Shown here one piece after another: positions 10,607-24,400 of a DNA stretch of 64,000 nucleotides (positions within the stretch are counted from its first letter, which is position 1; every line of letters starts with the position of its first letter). The position numbers and the translations under genes were made by a program. This DNA comes from Petrolisthes cinctipes (Eukaryota; Arthropoda; Malacostraca; Decapoda; Porcellanidae), in the NCBI GenBank assembly GCA_033782935.1, contig JAWQEG010000065.1, positions 707,001-771,000 of the forward strand, written 5' to 3'. The notes below the pieces were generated by a model. It saw only the letters and a program-made list of their open reading frames with translations. It had not been told where the DNA came from and made no database searches.

Positions 10607-11083
10607 GTAGGCATGTACAGATTGCTACTGGGACCCCAAAATATTGAATTTTCGGGTGTTTTGAGCCTAAATTTGAGATATAAACGGGTACTGAAGATGC
10701 ATACACATATCGACTTTTGTGCACCTAAAAGATCGATTTTCAGTATGTTTTGAGCATGTATTTTGAAAATACTCTAACACGGAGTAGGCATGTACAGATC
10801 GCTTCTGGGACCCCTAAATATCGAATTTTCGGGTGTTTTGGGACTGAATTTGAGATATTGACTTTTTGGCACCTAAAAGATCGATTTTTAGCATGTTTTT
10901 AGCCTATATTTTGAAAATATTCTAGCACTGAGTAGGCATGTACAGATCGCTTCTGGGACCCCAAAATATCGAATTTTCGGGTGTTTAGGGCCAGAATTTG
11001 AGATATAAACGGGTACAGAAGATGCATGCACATATCGACTTTTGGGCACCTGAAATATCGATTTTCAGTATGTTTTGGGCCTG

Positions 11084-11260
11084 TATTTTGAAAATACTCT
11101 AACTCGGAGTAGGCATGTACAAATACCTTCTGGGACCTCTAAATATCGAATTTTCGGGTGTTTAGGGCCAGAATTTGAGATATAAACGGGTACAGAAGAT
11201 GCATGCACATATCGACTTTTGGGCACCTGAAAGATCGATTTTCAGTATGTTTTTGGCCTG
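11084..11260 (+). repeat. Mosaic monomer: Sa front, Lc rear
   Basis: Begins with the Sa signature (TACAAATACCTTCTGGGACC, then TCTAAATATCG) and switches to the Lc signature TTTAGGGCCAG, carrying the 29-bp segment. It is best explained by exchange or conversion between an S and an L within the shared GAATTTTCGGGTGTTT stretch. Confidence 0.8.
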
Positions 11261-14200
11261 TATTTTGAAAATACTCTAACACGGAGTAGGCATGTACAGA
11301 TACCTTCTGGGACCTCTAAATATCGAATTTTCGGGTGTTTTGGGACTGAATTTGAGATATCGATTTTTTGGCACCTAAAATGTCGATTTTTAGCATGTTT
11401 TTAGCCTTTATTTTGAAAATATTCTAGCACTGTGTAGGCATGTACAGATTGCTTCTGGGACCCCAAAATATTGAATTTTCGGGTGTTTTGAGCCTGAATT
11501 TGAGATATAAACGGGTACAGAAGATACATGCACATATTGACTTTGGGCATCTAAAATATCGATTTTCAGCATGTTTTGGGCCTGTATTTTGAAAATACTC
11601 TAACACTGAGTAGGCATGTACAGATTGCTACTGGGACCCCAAAATATTGAATTTTCGGCTGTTTTGAGCCTGAATTTGAGATATAAACGGGTACTGAAGA
11701 TGCATACACATATCGACTTTTGTGCACCTAAAAGATCGATTTTCAGTATGTTTTGAGCATGTATTTTGAAAATACTCTAACACGGAGTAGGCATGTACAG
11801 ATCGCTTCTGGGACCCCTAAATATCGAATTTTCGGGTGTTTTGGGACTGAATTTGAGATATCGACTTTTTGGCACCTAAAAGATCGATTTTTAGCATGTT
11901 TTTAGCCTATATTTAGAAAATATTCTAGCACTGAGTAGGCATGTACAGATTGCTTCTGGGACCCCAAAATATTGAATTTTCGGGTGTTTTGAGCCTGAAT
12001 TTGAGATATAAACGAGTACAGAAGATACATGCACATATTGACTTTGGGCACCAAAAATATCGATTTTCAGCATGTTTTGGGCCTGAATTTTGAAAATACT
12101 CTAACACGGAGTAGGCATGTACAGATCGCTTCTGGGACCCCAAAATATTGAATTTTCGGGTGTTTAGGGCCAGAATTTGAGATATAAACGGGTACAGAAG
12201 ATGCATGCACATATCGACTTTTGTGCACCTAAAAGATCGATTTTCAGTATGTTTTTGGCCTGTATTTTGAAAATACTCTACCACGGAGTAGGCATGTACA
12301 GATACCTTCTGGGACCCCTATATATCGAATTTTCGGGTGTTTTGGGACTGAATTTGAGATATCGACTTTTTGGCACCTAAAAGATCGATTTTTAGCATAT
12401 TTTTAGACTATATTTTGAAAATATTCTAGCACTGTGTAGGCATGTACAGATTGCTTCTGGGACCCCAAAATATTGAATTTTCGGGTGTTTTGAGCCTGAA
12501 TATGAGATATAAACGGGTACTGAAGATGCATGCACATATCGACTTTTGTGCACCTAAAAGATCGATTTTCAATATGTTTTGAGCATGTATTTTGAAAATA
12601 CTCTAACACTGAGTAGGCATGTACAGATTGCTTCTGGGACCCCAAAATATTGAATTTTCGGGTGTTTTGAGCCTGAATTTGAGATATAAACGGGTACTGA
12701 AGATGCATGCACATATCGACTTTTGTGCACCTAAAAGATCGATTTTCAGTATGTTTTGAGCATGTATTTTGAAAATACTCTAACACGGAGTAGGCATGTA
12801 CAGATCGCTTCTGGGACCCCTAAATATCGAATTTTCGGGTGTTTTGGGACTGAATGTGAGATATCGACTTTTTGGCACCTAAAAGATTGATTTTTAGCAT
12901 GTTTTTAGCCTATATTTAGAAAATATTCTAGCACTGTGTAGGCATGTACAGATTGCTTCTGGGACCCAAAAATATTGAATTTTCGGGTGTTTTGAGCCTG
13001 AATTTGAAATATAAACGGGTACAGAAGATACATGCACATATTGACTTTTAGCATCAAAAATATCGATTTTCAGCATGTTTTGGGCCTGAATTTTGAAAAT
13101 ACTCTAACACGGAGTAGGAATGTACAGATACCTTCTGGGACCTCTAAATATCGAATTTTCGGGTGTTTTGGGACTGAATTTGAGATATCGATTTTTTGGC
13201 ACCTAAAATGTCGATTTTTAGCATGTTTTTAGCCTATATTTTGAAAATATTCTAGCACTGTGTAGACATGTACAGATTGCTTCTGGGACCCCAAAATATT
13301 GAATTTTCGGGTGTTTTGAGCCTGAATTTGAGATATAAACGGGTACTGAAGATGCATGCACATATCGACTTTTGTGCACCTAAAGGATCGATTTTCAGTA
13401 TGTTTTGAGCATGTATTTTGAAAATACTCTAACACGGAGTAGGCATGTACAGATCGCTTCTGGGACCCCTAAATATCGAATTTTCGGGTGTTTTGGGACT
13501 GAATTTGAGATATCGACTTTTTGGCACCTAAAAGATCGATTTTTAGCATGTTTTTAGCCTATATTTTAAAAATATTCTAGCACTGCACAGATTGCTTCTG
13601 GGACCCCAAAATATTGAATTTTCGGGTGTTTTGAGCCTGAATTTGAGATATAAACGGGTACTGAAGATGCATGCACATATCGACCTTTGTGCACCTAAAA
13701 GATCGATTTTCAGTATGTTTTAGAGCATGTATTTTGAAAATACTCTAACACGGAGTAGGCATATACATATCGCTTCTGGGACCCCTAAATATCGAATTTT
13801 CGGGTGTTTTGGGACTGAATTTGAGATATCGACTTTTTGGCACCTAAAAGATCGATTTTTAGCATGTTTTTAGCCTATATTTTGAAAATATTCTAGCACT
13901 GTACAGATTGCTTCTGGGACCCCAAAATATTGAATTTTCGGGGGTTTTGAGTCTGAATTTGAGATATAAACGGGTACAGAAGATACATGCACATATTGAC
14001 TTTTAGCACCAAAAATATCGATTTTCAGCATGTTTTGGGCCTGAATTTTGAAAATACTCTAACACGGAGTAGGCATGTACAGATCGCTTCTGGGACCCCA
14101 AAATATCGAGTTTTCGGGTGTTTAGGGCCCGAATTTGAGATATAAACGGGTACAGAAGATGCATGCACATATCGACTTTTGGGCACCTAAAAGATCGATT

Positions 14201-15769
14201 TTCAGTATGTTTTTGGCCTGTAATTTGAAAATACTCTAACCCAGAGTAGGCATGTACAGATGTACCTTCTGGGACCGCTAAATATCGAATTTTCGGGTGT
14301 TTTGGGACTGAATTTGAGATATCGATTTTTTGGCACCTAAAATGTCGATTTTTAGCATGTTTTTAGCCAATATTTTGAAAATATTCTAGCACTGAGTAGG
14401 CATGTACAGATTGCTTCTGGGACCCCAAAATATTGAATTTTCGGGTGTTTTGAGCCTGAATTTGAGATATAAACGGGTACAGAAGATACATGCACATATT
14501 GACTTTGGGCACCAAAAATATAGATTTTTAGCATGTTTTGGGCCTGAATTTTGAAAATACTCTAACATGGAGTAGGCATGTACAGATCGCTTCTGGGACC
14601 CCAAAATATCGAATTTTCGGGTGTTTAGGGCCAGAATTTGAGATATAAACGGGTACAGAAGATGCATTCACATATCGACTTTTGGGCACCTAAAAGATCG
14701 ATTTTCAGTATGTTTTTGGCCTGTACTTTGAAAATGCTCTAACACGGAGTAAGCATGTACAGATACCTTCTGGGACCTCTAAATATCGAATTTTCGGGTG
14801 TTTTGGGACTGAATTTGAGATATCGATTTTTTGGCACCTAAAATGTCGATTTTTAGCATGTTTTTAGCCAATATTTTGAAAATATTCTAGCACTGAGTAG
14901 GCATGTACAGATTGCTTCTGGGACCCCAAAATATTGAATTTTCGGGTGTTTTGAGCCTGAATTTGAGATATAAACGGGTACAGAAGATACATGCACATAT
15001 TGACTTTGGGCACCAAAAATATAGATTTTCAGCATGTTTTGGGCCTGAATTTTGAAAATACTCTAACATGGAGTATGCATGTACAGATCGCTTCTGGGAC
15101 CCCAAAATATCGAATTTTCGGGTGTTTAGGGCCAGAATTTGAGATATAAACGGGTACTGAAGATGCATGCACATATCGACTTTTGGGCACCTAAAAGATC
15201 GATTTTCAGTATGTTTTTGGCCTGTACTTTGAAAATACTCTAACACGGAGTAAGCATGTACAGATACCTTCTGGGACCTCTAAATATCGAATTTTCGGGT
15301 GTTTTGGGACTGAATTTGAGATATCGATTTTTTGGCACCTAAAATGTCGATTTTTAGCATGTTTTTAGCCTATATTTTGAAAATATTCTAGCACTGTGTA
15401 GGCATGTACAGATTGCTTCTGGGACCCGAAAATATTGAATTTTCGGGTGTTTTGAGCCTGAATTTGAGATATAAACGGGTACAGAAGATACATGCACATA
15501 TTGACTTTGGGCACCAAAAATATCGATTTTCAGCATGTTTTGGGCCTGAATTTTGAAAATACTCTAACACGAAGTAGGCATGTACAGATCGCTTCTGGGA
15601 CCCCAAAATATCGAATTTTCGGGTGTTTAGGGCCAGAATTTGAGATATAAACGGGTACAGAAGATGCATGCACATATCGACTTTTGGGCACCTGAAAGAT
15701 CGATTTTCAGTATGTTTTTGGCCTGTATTTTGAAAATACTCTAACACGGAGTAGGCATGTACAGATACC

Positions 15770-16920
15770 TTCTGGGACCTCTAAATATCGAATTTTCGGG
15801 TGTTTTGGGACTGAATTTGAGATATCGATTTTTTGGCACCTAAAATGTCGATTTTTAGCATGTTTTTAGCCTATATTTTGAAAATATTCTAGCACTGTGT
15901 AGACATGTACAGATTGCTTCTGGGACCCCAAAATATTGAATTTTCGGGTGTTTTGAGCCTGAATTTGAGATATAAACGGGTACTGAAGATGCATGCACAT
16001 ATCGACTTTTGTGCACCTAAAGGATCGATTTTCAGTATGTTTTGAGCATGTATTTTGAAAATACTCTAACACGGAGTAGGCATGTACAGATCGCTTCTGG
16101 GACCCCTAAATATCGAATTTTCGGGTGTTTTGGGACTGAATTTGAGATATCGACTTTTTGGCACCTAAAAGATCGATTTTTAGCATGTTTTTAGCCTATA
16201 TTTTAAAAATATTCTAGCACTGCACAGATTGCTTCTGGGACCCCAAAATATTGAATTTTCGGGTGTTTTGAGCCTGAATTTGAGATATAAACGGGTACTG
16301 AAGATGCATGCACATATCGACCTTTGTGCACCTAAAAGATCGATTTTCAGTATGTTTTGAGCATGTATTTTGAAAATACTCTAACACGGAGTAGGCATGT
16401 ACATATCGCTTCTGGGACCCCTAAATATCGAATTTTCGGGTGTTTTGGGACTAAATTTGAGATATCGACTTTTTGGCACCTAAAAGATCGATTTTTAGCA
16501 TGTTTTTAGCCTATATTTTGAAAATATTCTAGCACTGTACAGATTGCTTCTGGGACCCCAAAATATTGAATTTTCGGGGGTTTTGAGTCTGAATTTGAGA
16601 TATAAACGGGTACAGAAGATACATGCACATATTGACTTTGGGCACCAAAAATATCGATTTTCAGCATGTTTTGGGCCTGAATTTTGAAAATACTCTAACA
16701 CGGAGTAGGCATGTACAGATCGCTTCTGGGACCCCAAAATATCGAATTTTCGGGGGTTTTGAGTCTGAATTTGAGATATAAACGGGTACAGAAGATACAT
16801 GCACATATTGACTTTGGGCACAAAAAATATCGATTTTCAGCATGTTTTGGGCCTGAATTTTGAAAATACTCTAACACGGAGTAGGCATGTACAGATCGCT
16901 TCTGGGACCCCAAAATATCG
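15770..16920 (+). repeat. 1309-bp-offset duplication in domain B, copy 1
   Basis: Variants such as GTAGACATG (about 15900), AAAGGATCG (about 16020), CACTGCACAG (about 16219) and the G-run (about 16575) recur at +1309. Limits are by eye. Confidence 0.78.
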
Positions 16921-17078
16921 AGTTTTCGGGTGTTTAGGGCCAGAATTTGAGATATAAACGGGTACAGAAGATGCATGCACATATCGACTTTTGGGCACCT
17001 AAAAGATCGATTTTCAGTATGTTTTTGGCCTGTAATTTGAAAATACTCTAACCCGGAGTAGACATGTACAGATGTACC

Positions 17079-18229
17079 TTCTGGGACCTCTAAATATCGA
17101 ATTTTCGGGTGTTTTGGGACTGAATTTGAGATATCGATTTTTTGGCACCTAAAATGTCGATTTTTAGCATGTTTTTAGCCAATATTTTGAAAATATTCTA
17201 GCACTGTGTAGACATGTACAGATTGCTTCTGGGACCCCAAAATATTGAATTTTCGGGTGTTTTGAGCCTGAATTTGAGATATAAACGGGTACTGAAGATG
17301 CATGCACATATCGACTTTTGTGCACCTAAAGGATCGATTTTCAGTATGTTTTGAGCATGTATTTTGAAAATACTCTAACACGGAGTAGGCATGTACAGAT
17401 CGCTTCTGGGACCCCTAAATATCGAATTTTCGGGTGTTTTGGGACTGAATTTGAGATATCGACTTTTTGGCACCTAAAAGATCGATTTTTAGCATGTTTT
17501 TAGCCTATATTTTAAAAATATTCTAGCACTGCACAGATTGCTTCTGGGACCCCAAAATATTGAATTTTCGGGTGTTTTGAGCCTGAATTTGAGATATAAA
17601 CGGGTACTGAAGATGCATGCACATATCGACCTTTGTGCACCTAAAAGATCGATTTTCAGTATGTTTTGAGCATGTATTTTGAAAATACTCTAACACGGAG
17701 TAGGCATGTACATATCGCTTCTGGGACCCCTAAATATCGAATTTTCGGGTGTTTTGGGACTGAATTTGAGATATCGACTTTTTGGCACCTAAAAGATCGA
17801 TTTTTAGCATGTTTTTAGCCTATATTTTGAAAATATTCTAGCACTGTACAGATTGCTTCTGGGACCCCAAAATATTGAATTTTCGGGGGTTTTGAGTCTG
17901 AATTTGAGATATAAACGGGTACAGAAGATACATGCACATATTGACTTTGGGCACCAAAAATATCGATTTTCAGCATGTTTTGGGCCTGAATTTTGAAAAT
18001 ACTCTAACACGGAGTAGGCATGTACAGATCGCTTCTGGGACCCCAAAATATCGAATTTTCGGGGGTTTTGAGTCTGAATTTGAGATATAAACGGGTACAG
18101 AAGATACATGCACATATTGACTTTGGGCACCAAAAATATCGATTTTCAGCATGTTTTGGGCCTGAATTTTGAAAATACTCTAACACGGAGTAGGCATGTA
18201 CAGATCGCTTCTGGGACCCCAAAATATCG
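17079..18229 (+). repeat. 1309-bp-offset duplication in domain B, copy 2
   Basis: Partner of 15770-16920, with few base differences, for example AGCCAATATTTTG here versus AGCCTATATTTTG in copy 1. Confidence 0.78.
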
Positions 18230-18312
18230 AATTTTCGGGTGTTTTGGGACTGAATTTGAGATATCGACTTTTTGGCACCTAAAAGATCGATTTTTAGCAT
18301 GTTTTTAGCCTA
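18165..18312 (+). repeat. Mosaic monomer: L front, S rear
   Basis: Starts with the L-type GGGACCCCAAAATATCG and ends with the S-type GGGACTGAATTTGAGATAT joined directly to CGAC. It is 148 bp. It marks the B to C transition. Confidence 0.75.
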
Positions 18313-21300
18313 TATTTTGAAAATATTCTAGCACTGTGTAGGCATGTACAGATTGCTTCTGGGACCCCAAAATATTGAATTTTCGGGTGTTTTGAGCCTG
18401 AATTTGAGATATAAACTGGTACAGAAGATACATGCACATATTGACTTTTGGCATGTAAAATATCGATTTTCAGCATGTTTTGGGCCTGTATTATGAAAAT
18501 ACTCTAACACTGAATAGGCATGTACAGATTGCTTCTGGGACCCCAAAATATTGAATTTTCGGGTGTTTTTGAGCCTGAATTTGAGATATAAACGGGTACT
18601 GAAGATGCATGCACATATCGACTTTTGTGCACCTAAAAGATCGATTTTCAGTATGTTTTGAGCATGTATTTTAAAAATACTCTAACACGGAGTAGGCATG
18701 TACAGATCGCTTCTGGGACCCCTAAATATCGAATTTTCGGGTGTTTTGGGACTGAATTTGAGATATCGACTTTTTGGCACCTAAAAGATCGATTTTTTGC
18801 ATGTTTTTAGCCTATATTTTGAAAATATTCTAGCACTGTACAGATTGTTTCTGGGACCCCAAAATATTGAATTTTCGGGTGTTTTGAGCCTGAATTTGAG
18901 ATATAAACGTGTACAGAAGATACATGCACATATTGACTTTGGGCACCAAAAATATCGATTTTCAGCATGTTTTGGGCCTGAATTTTGAAAATACTCTAAC
19001 ACGGAGTAGGCATGTACAGATCGCTTCTGGGACCCCTAAATATCGAATTTTCGGGTGTTTTGGGACTGAATTTGAGATATCGACTTTTTGGCACCTAAAA
19101 GATCGATTTTTAGCATGTTTTTAGCCTATATTTTGAAAATATTCTAGCACTGAGTAGGCATGTACAGATTGCTTCTTGGACCCCAAAATATTGAATTTTC
19201 GGGTGTTTTGAGCCTGATTTTGAGATATAAACGGGTACAGAAGATACATGCACATATTGACTTTGGGCACCAAAAATATCGATTTTAAGCATGTTTTGGG
19301 CCCGAATTTTGAAAATACTCTAACACGGAGTAGGCATGTACAGATCGCTTCTGGGACCCCAAAATATCGATTTTTCGGGTGTTTAGGGCCAGAATTTGAG
19401 ATATAAACGGGTACAGAAGATACATGCACATATTGACTTTGGGCATCTAAAATATCGATTTTCAGCATGTTTTGGGCCTGTATTTTGAAAATACTCTAAC
19501 ACTGAGTAGGCATGTACAGATTGCTTCTGGGACCCCAAAATATTGAATTTTCGGGTGTTTTGAGCCTGAATTTGAGATATAAACGGGTACTGAAGATGCA
19601 TGCACATATCGACTTTTGTGCACCTAAAAGATCGATTTTCAGTATGTTTTGAGCATGTATTTTGAAAATACTCTAACACGGAGTAGGCGTACAGATCGCT
19701 TCTGGGACCCCTAAATATCGAATTTTCTGGTGTTTTGGGACTGAATTTGAGATATAAACGGGTACAGAAGATGCATGCACATATCGACTTTTGGGCACCT
19801 AAAAGATCGATTTTCAGTATGTTTTTGGCCTGTATTTTGAAAATACTCTACCACGGAGTAGGCATGTACAGATACCTTCTGGGACCTCTAAATATCGAAT
19901 TTTCGGGTATTTTGGGACTGAATTTGAGATATCGATTTTTTGGCACCTAAAAGATCGATTTTTAGCATGTTTTTAGCCTATATTTTGAAAATATTCTAGC
20001 ACTGTGTAGGCATGTACAGATTGCTTCTGGGACCCCAAAATATTGAATTTTCGGGTGTTTTGAGCCTGAATTTGAGATATAAACGGGTACAGAAGATACA
20101 TGCACATATTGACTTTGGGCATCTAAAATATCGATTTTTAGCATGTTTTGGGCCTGTATTTTGAAAATACTCTAACACTGAGTAGGCATGTACAGGTTGC
20201 TTCTGGGATCCCAAAATATTGAATTTTTGGGTGTTTTGAGCATGAATTTGAGATATAAACGGGTACAGAAGATGCATGCACATATCGACTTTTGGGCACC
20301 TAAAAGATCGATTTTCAGTATGTTTTGAGCATGTATTTTGAAAATACTCTAACACGGAGTAGGCATGTACAGATCGCTTCTGGGACCCCTAAATATCGAA
20401 TTTTCGGGTGTTTTGGGACTGAATTTGAGATATCGACTTTTTGGCACCTAAAAGATCGATTTTTAGCATGTTTTTAGCCTATATTTTGAAAATATTCTAG
20501 CACTGAGTAGGCATGTACAGATTGCTTCTTGGACCCCAAAATATTGAATTTTCGGGTGTTTTGAGCCTGATTTTGAGATATAAACGGGTACAGAAGATAC
20601 ATGCACATATTGACTTTGGGCACCAAAAATATCGATTTTAAGCATGTTTTGGGCCTGAATTTTGAAAATACTCTAACACGGAGTAGGCATGTACAGATCG
20701 CTTCTGGGACCCCAAAATATCGAATTTTCGGGTGTTTAGGGCCAGAATTTGAGATATAAACGGGTACAGAAGATGCATTCACATATCGACTTTTGGGCAC
20801 CTAAAAGATCGATTTTCAGTATGTTTTTGGCCTGTATTTTGAAAATACTCTAACACGGAGTAGGCATGTACAGATCGCTTCTGGGACCCCTAAATATCGA
20901 ATTTTCGGGTGTTTTGGGACTGAATTTGAGATATCGACTTTTTGGCACCTAAAAAATCGATTTTTAGCATGTTTTTAGCCTATATTTTGAAAATATTCTA
21001 GAACTGAGTAGGCATGTACAGATTGCTTCTGGGACCCCAAAATATTGAATTTTCGGGTGTTTTGAGCCTGAATTTGAGATATAAACGGGTACAGAAGATA
21101 CATGCACATATTGACTTTGGGCATCTAAAATATCAATTTTCAGCATGTTTGGGGCCTGAATTTTGAAAATACTCTAACACGGAGTAGGCATGTACAGATC
21201 GCTTCTGGGACCCCAAAATATCGAATTTTCGGGTGTTTAGGGCCAGAATTTGAGATATAAACGGGTACAGAAGATGCATGCACATATCGACTTTTGTGCA

Positions 21301-21464
21301 CCTAAAAGATCGATTTTCAGTATGTTTTTGTCCTGTATTTTGAAAATACTCTAACACGGAGTAGGCATGTACAGATACCTTCTGGGACCTCTTAATATCG
21401 AATTTTCGGGTGTTTTGGGACTGAATTTGAGATATCGATTTTTTGGCACCTAAAATGTCGATTT
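18294..21464 (+). repeat. Domain C: variant-rich S-L-L block
   Basis: Markers are AAACTGGTACAG (about 18413), GGCATGTAAAATATCG (about 18450), TGCATGTTTTTAGCC after GATTTT (about 18795), GCTTCTTGGACC (about 19171, 20525), GCCTGATTTTGAG (about 19213, 20567), GATTTTAAGCATG and GGGTATTTTGGG (about 19914). The same set returns in order at 52.8-55.5 kb and again to 62 kb. Confidence 0.75.
19658..19832 (+). repeat. S-like monomer that retains the 29-bp segment
   Basis: Front is S-type (CGCTTCTGGGACCCCTAAAT, then GGGACTGAATTTGAGATAT), but the 29-bp segment follows, and the rear is Lc-type (TTTTTGGCCTGT). It also carries a 2-bp loss, GTAGGCGTACAG, giving 175 bp. The same monomer occurs at 59494-59668 and 61673-61847. 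It is either a recombinant or a relic of S before its deletion. Confidence 0.78.
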
Positions 21465-24400
21465 TTAGCATGTTTTTAGCCTATATTTTGAAAATATTCT
21501 AGCACTGTGTAGGCATGTACAGATTGCTTCTGGGACCCCAAAATATTGAATTTTCGGGTGTTTTGAGCCTGAATTTGAGATATAAACGGGTACAGAAGAT
21601 ACATGCACATATTGACTTTGGGCATCTAAAATATCGATTTTCAGCATGTTTTGGGCCTGTATTTTGAAAATACTCTAACACTGAGTAGGCATGTACAGAT
21701 TGCTTCTGGGACCCCAAAATATTGAATTTTCGGTTGTTTTGAGCCTGAATTTGAGATATAAACGGGTACAGAAGATGCATGCACATATCGACTTTTGGGC
21801 ACCTAAAAGATCGATTTTCAGTATGTTTTTGGCCTGTATTTTGAAAATACTCTAACACGGAGTAGGCATGTACAGATACCTTCTGGGACCTCTAAATATC
21901 GAATTTTCGGGTGTTTTGGGACTGAATTTGAGATATCGATTTTTTGGCACCTAAAATGTCGATTTTTAGCATGTTTTTAGCCTATATTTTGAAAATATTC
22001 TAGCACTGTGTAGGCATGTACAGATTGCTTCTGGGACCCCAAAATATTGAATTTTCGGGTGTTTTGAGCCTGAATTTGAGATATAAACGGGTACAGAAGA
22101 TACATGCACATATTGACTTTGGGCATCTAAAATATCGATTTTCAGCATGTTTTGGGCCTGTATTTTGAAAATACTCTAACACTGAGTAGGCATGTACAGA
22201 TTGCTTCTGGGACACCAAAATATTGAATTTTCGGGTGTTTTGAGCCTGAATTTGAGATATAAACGGGTACAGAAGATACATGCATATATTGACTTTTGGC
22301 ATGTAAAATATCGATTTTCAGCATGTTTTGAGCAGGTATTTTGAAAATACTCTAACACGGAGTAGGCATGTACAGATCGCTTCTGGGACCCTAAAATATC
22401 GAATTTTCGGGTGTTTAGGGACTGAATTTGAGATATCGACTTTTTGGCACCTAAAAGATCGATTTTTAGCATGTTTTTAGCCTCTATTTTGAAAATATTC
22501 TAGCACTGTACAGATTGCTTCTGGGACCCCAAAATATTGAATTTTCGGGTGTTTTGAGCCTGAATTTGAGATATAAACGGGTACAGAAGATACATGCACA
22601 TATTGACTTTGGGCACCAAAAATATCGATTTTCAGCATGTTTTGGGCCTGAATTTTGAAAATACTCTAACACGGAGTAGGCATGTACAGATCGCTTCTGG
22701 GACCCCAAAATATCGAATTTTCGGGTGTTTAGGGCCAGAATTTGAGATATAAATGGGTACAGAAGATGCATGCACATATCGACTTTTGGGCACCTAAAAG
22801 ATCGATTTTCAGTATGTTTTTGGCCTGTATTTTGAAAATACTCTAACACGGAGTAGGCATGTACAGATACCTTCTGGGACCTCTTAATATCGAATTTTCG
22901 GGTGTTTTGGGACTGAATTTGAGATATCGATTTTTTGGCACCTAAAATTTCGATTTTTAGCATGTTTTTAGCCTTTATTTTGAAAATATTCTAGCACTGT
23001 GTAGGCATGTACAGATTGCTTCTGGGACCCCAAAATATTGAATTTTCGGGTGTTTTGAGCCTGAATTTGAGATATAAACGGGTACAGAAGATACATGCAC
23101 ATATTGACTTTGGGCATCTAAAATATCGATTTTCAGCATGTTTTGGGCCTGTATTTTGAAAATACTCTAACACTGAGTAGGCATGTACAGATTGCTTCTG
23201 GGACCCCAAAATATTGAATTTTCGGTTGTTTTGAGCCTGAATTTGAGATATAAACGGGTACAGAAGATGCATGCACATATCGACTTTTGGGCACCTAAAA
23301 GATCGATTTTCAGTATGTTTTTGGCCTGTATTTTGAAAATACTCTAACACGGAGTAGGCATGTACAGATACCTTCTGGGACCTCTAAATATCGAATTTTC
23401 GGGTGTTTTGGGAATGAATTTCAGATATCGATTTTTTGGCACCTAAAATGTCGATTTTTAGCATGTTTTTAGCCTATATTTTGAAAATATTCTAGCACTG
23501 TGTAGGCATGTACAGATTGCTTCTGGGACCCCAAAATATTGAATTTTCGGGTGTTTTGAGCCTGAATTTGAGATATAAACGGGTACAGAAGATACATGCA
23601 CATATTGACTTTGGGCACCAAAAATATCGATTTTCAGCATGTTTTGGGCCTGAATTTTGAAAATACTCTAACACGGAGTAGGCATGTACAGATCGCTTCT
23701 GGGACCCCAAAATATCGAATTTTCGGGTGTTTAGGGTTAGAATTTGAGATATAAATGGGTACAGAAGATGCATGCACATATCGACTTTTGGGCACCTAAA
23801 AGATCGATTTTCAGTATGTTTTTGGCCTTTATTTTGAAAATACTCTAACACGGAGTAGGCATGTACAGATTCCTTCTGGGACCTCTAAATATCGAATTTT
23901 CGGGTGTTTTGGGACTGAATTTGAGATATCGATTTTTTGGCACCTAAAATGTCGATTTTTAGCATGTTTTTAGCCTATATTTTGAAAATATTCTAGCACT
24001 GTGAAGGCATGTACAGATTGCTTCTGGGACCCCAAAATATTGAATTTTCGGGTGTTTTGAGCCTGAATTTGAGATATAAACGGGTACAGAAGATACATGC
24101 ACATATTGACTTTGGGCATCTAAAATATCGATTTTCAGCATGTTTTGGGCCTGTATTTTGAAAATACTCTAACACTGAGTAGGCATGTACAGATTGCTTC
24201 TGGGACCCCAAAATATTGAATTTTCGGTTGTTTTGAGCCTGAATTTGAGATATAAACGGGTACAGAAGATGCATGCACATATCGACTTTTGGGCACCTAA
24301 AAGATCGATTTTCAGTATGTTTTTGGCCTGTATTTTGAAAATACTCTAACACGGAGTAGGCATGTACAGATACCTTCTGGGACCTCTAAATATCGAATTT

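Larger units (their letters stand above)
1..12893 (+). repeat. Domain A: 1002-bp hexamer and S-L dimers
   Basis: Hexamers of Sb-Lb-Lc-Sa-Ld-La are clear from 1153 to about 4150. From 4151 to 5951 S-L dimers (325 bp) are interleaved: S starts at 4151, 4476 (trimer), 4977, 5302 and 5627. The S-L-L pattern resumes at 5952. The dimer-rich stretch recurs 4306 bp downstream. The right limit is a gradual change of variants and is approximate. Confidence 0.8.
12894..18293 (+). repeat. Domain B: 10-bp deletion and G-run variants
   Basis: Marked by L monomers with a 10-bp deletion (CACTGTACAG or CACTGCACAG, for example at about 13585, 13900, 16220, 16537, 17530 and 17846) and by TTCGGGGGTTTTGAGTCTG (about 13939, 16575, 16754, 17885, 18063). 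Other markers are AAAGGATCG and CAGATGTACCTTCTGGG. Near-identical 501-bp trimers lie at about 14352 and 14853. Limits are approximate. Confidence 0.75.

Noticed and set aside
12894..18293. CRISPR array
   Set aside because: There are no spacers: the whole 148-177 bp unit repeats and all parts are related. Unit length and copy number are far outside CRISPR arrays.
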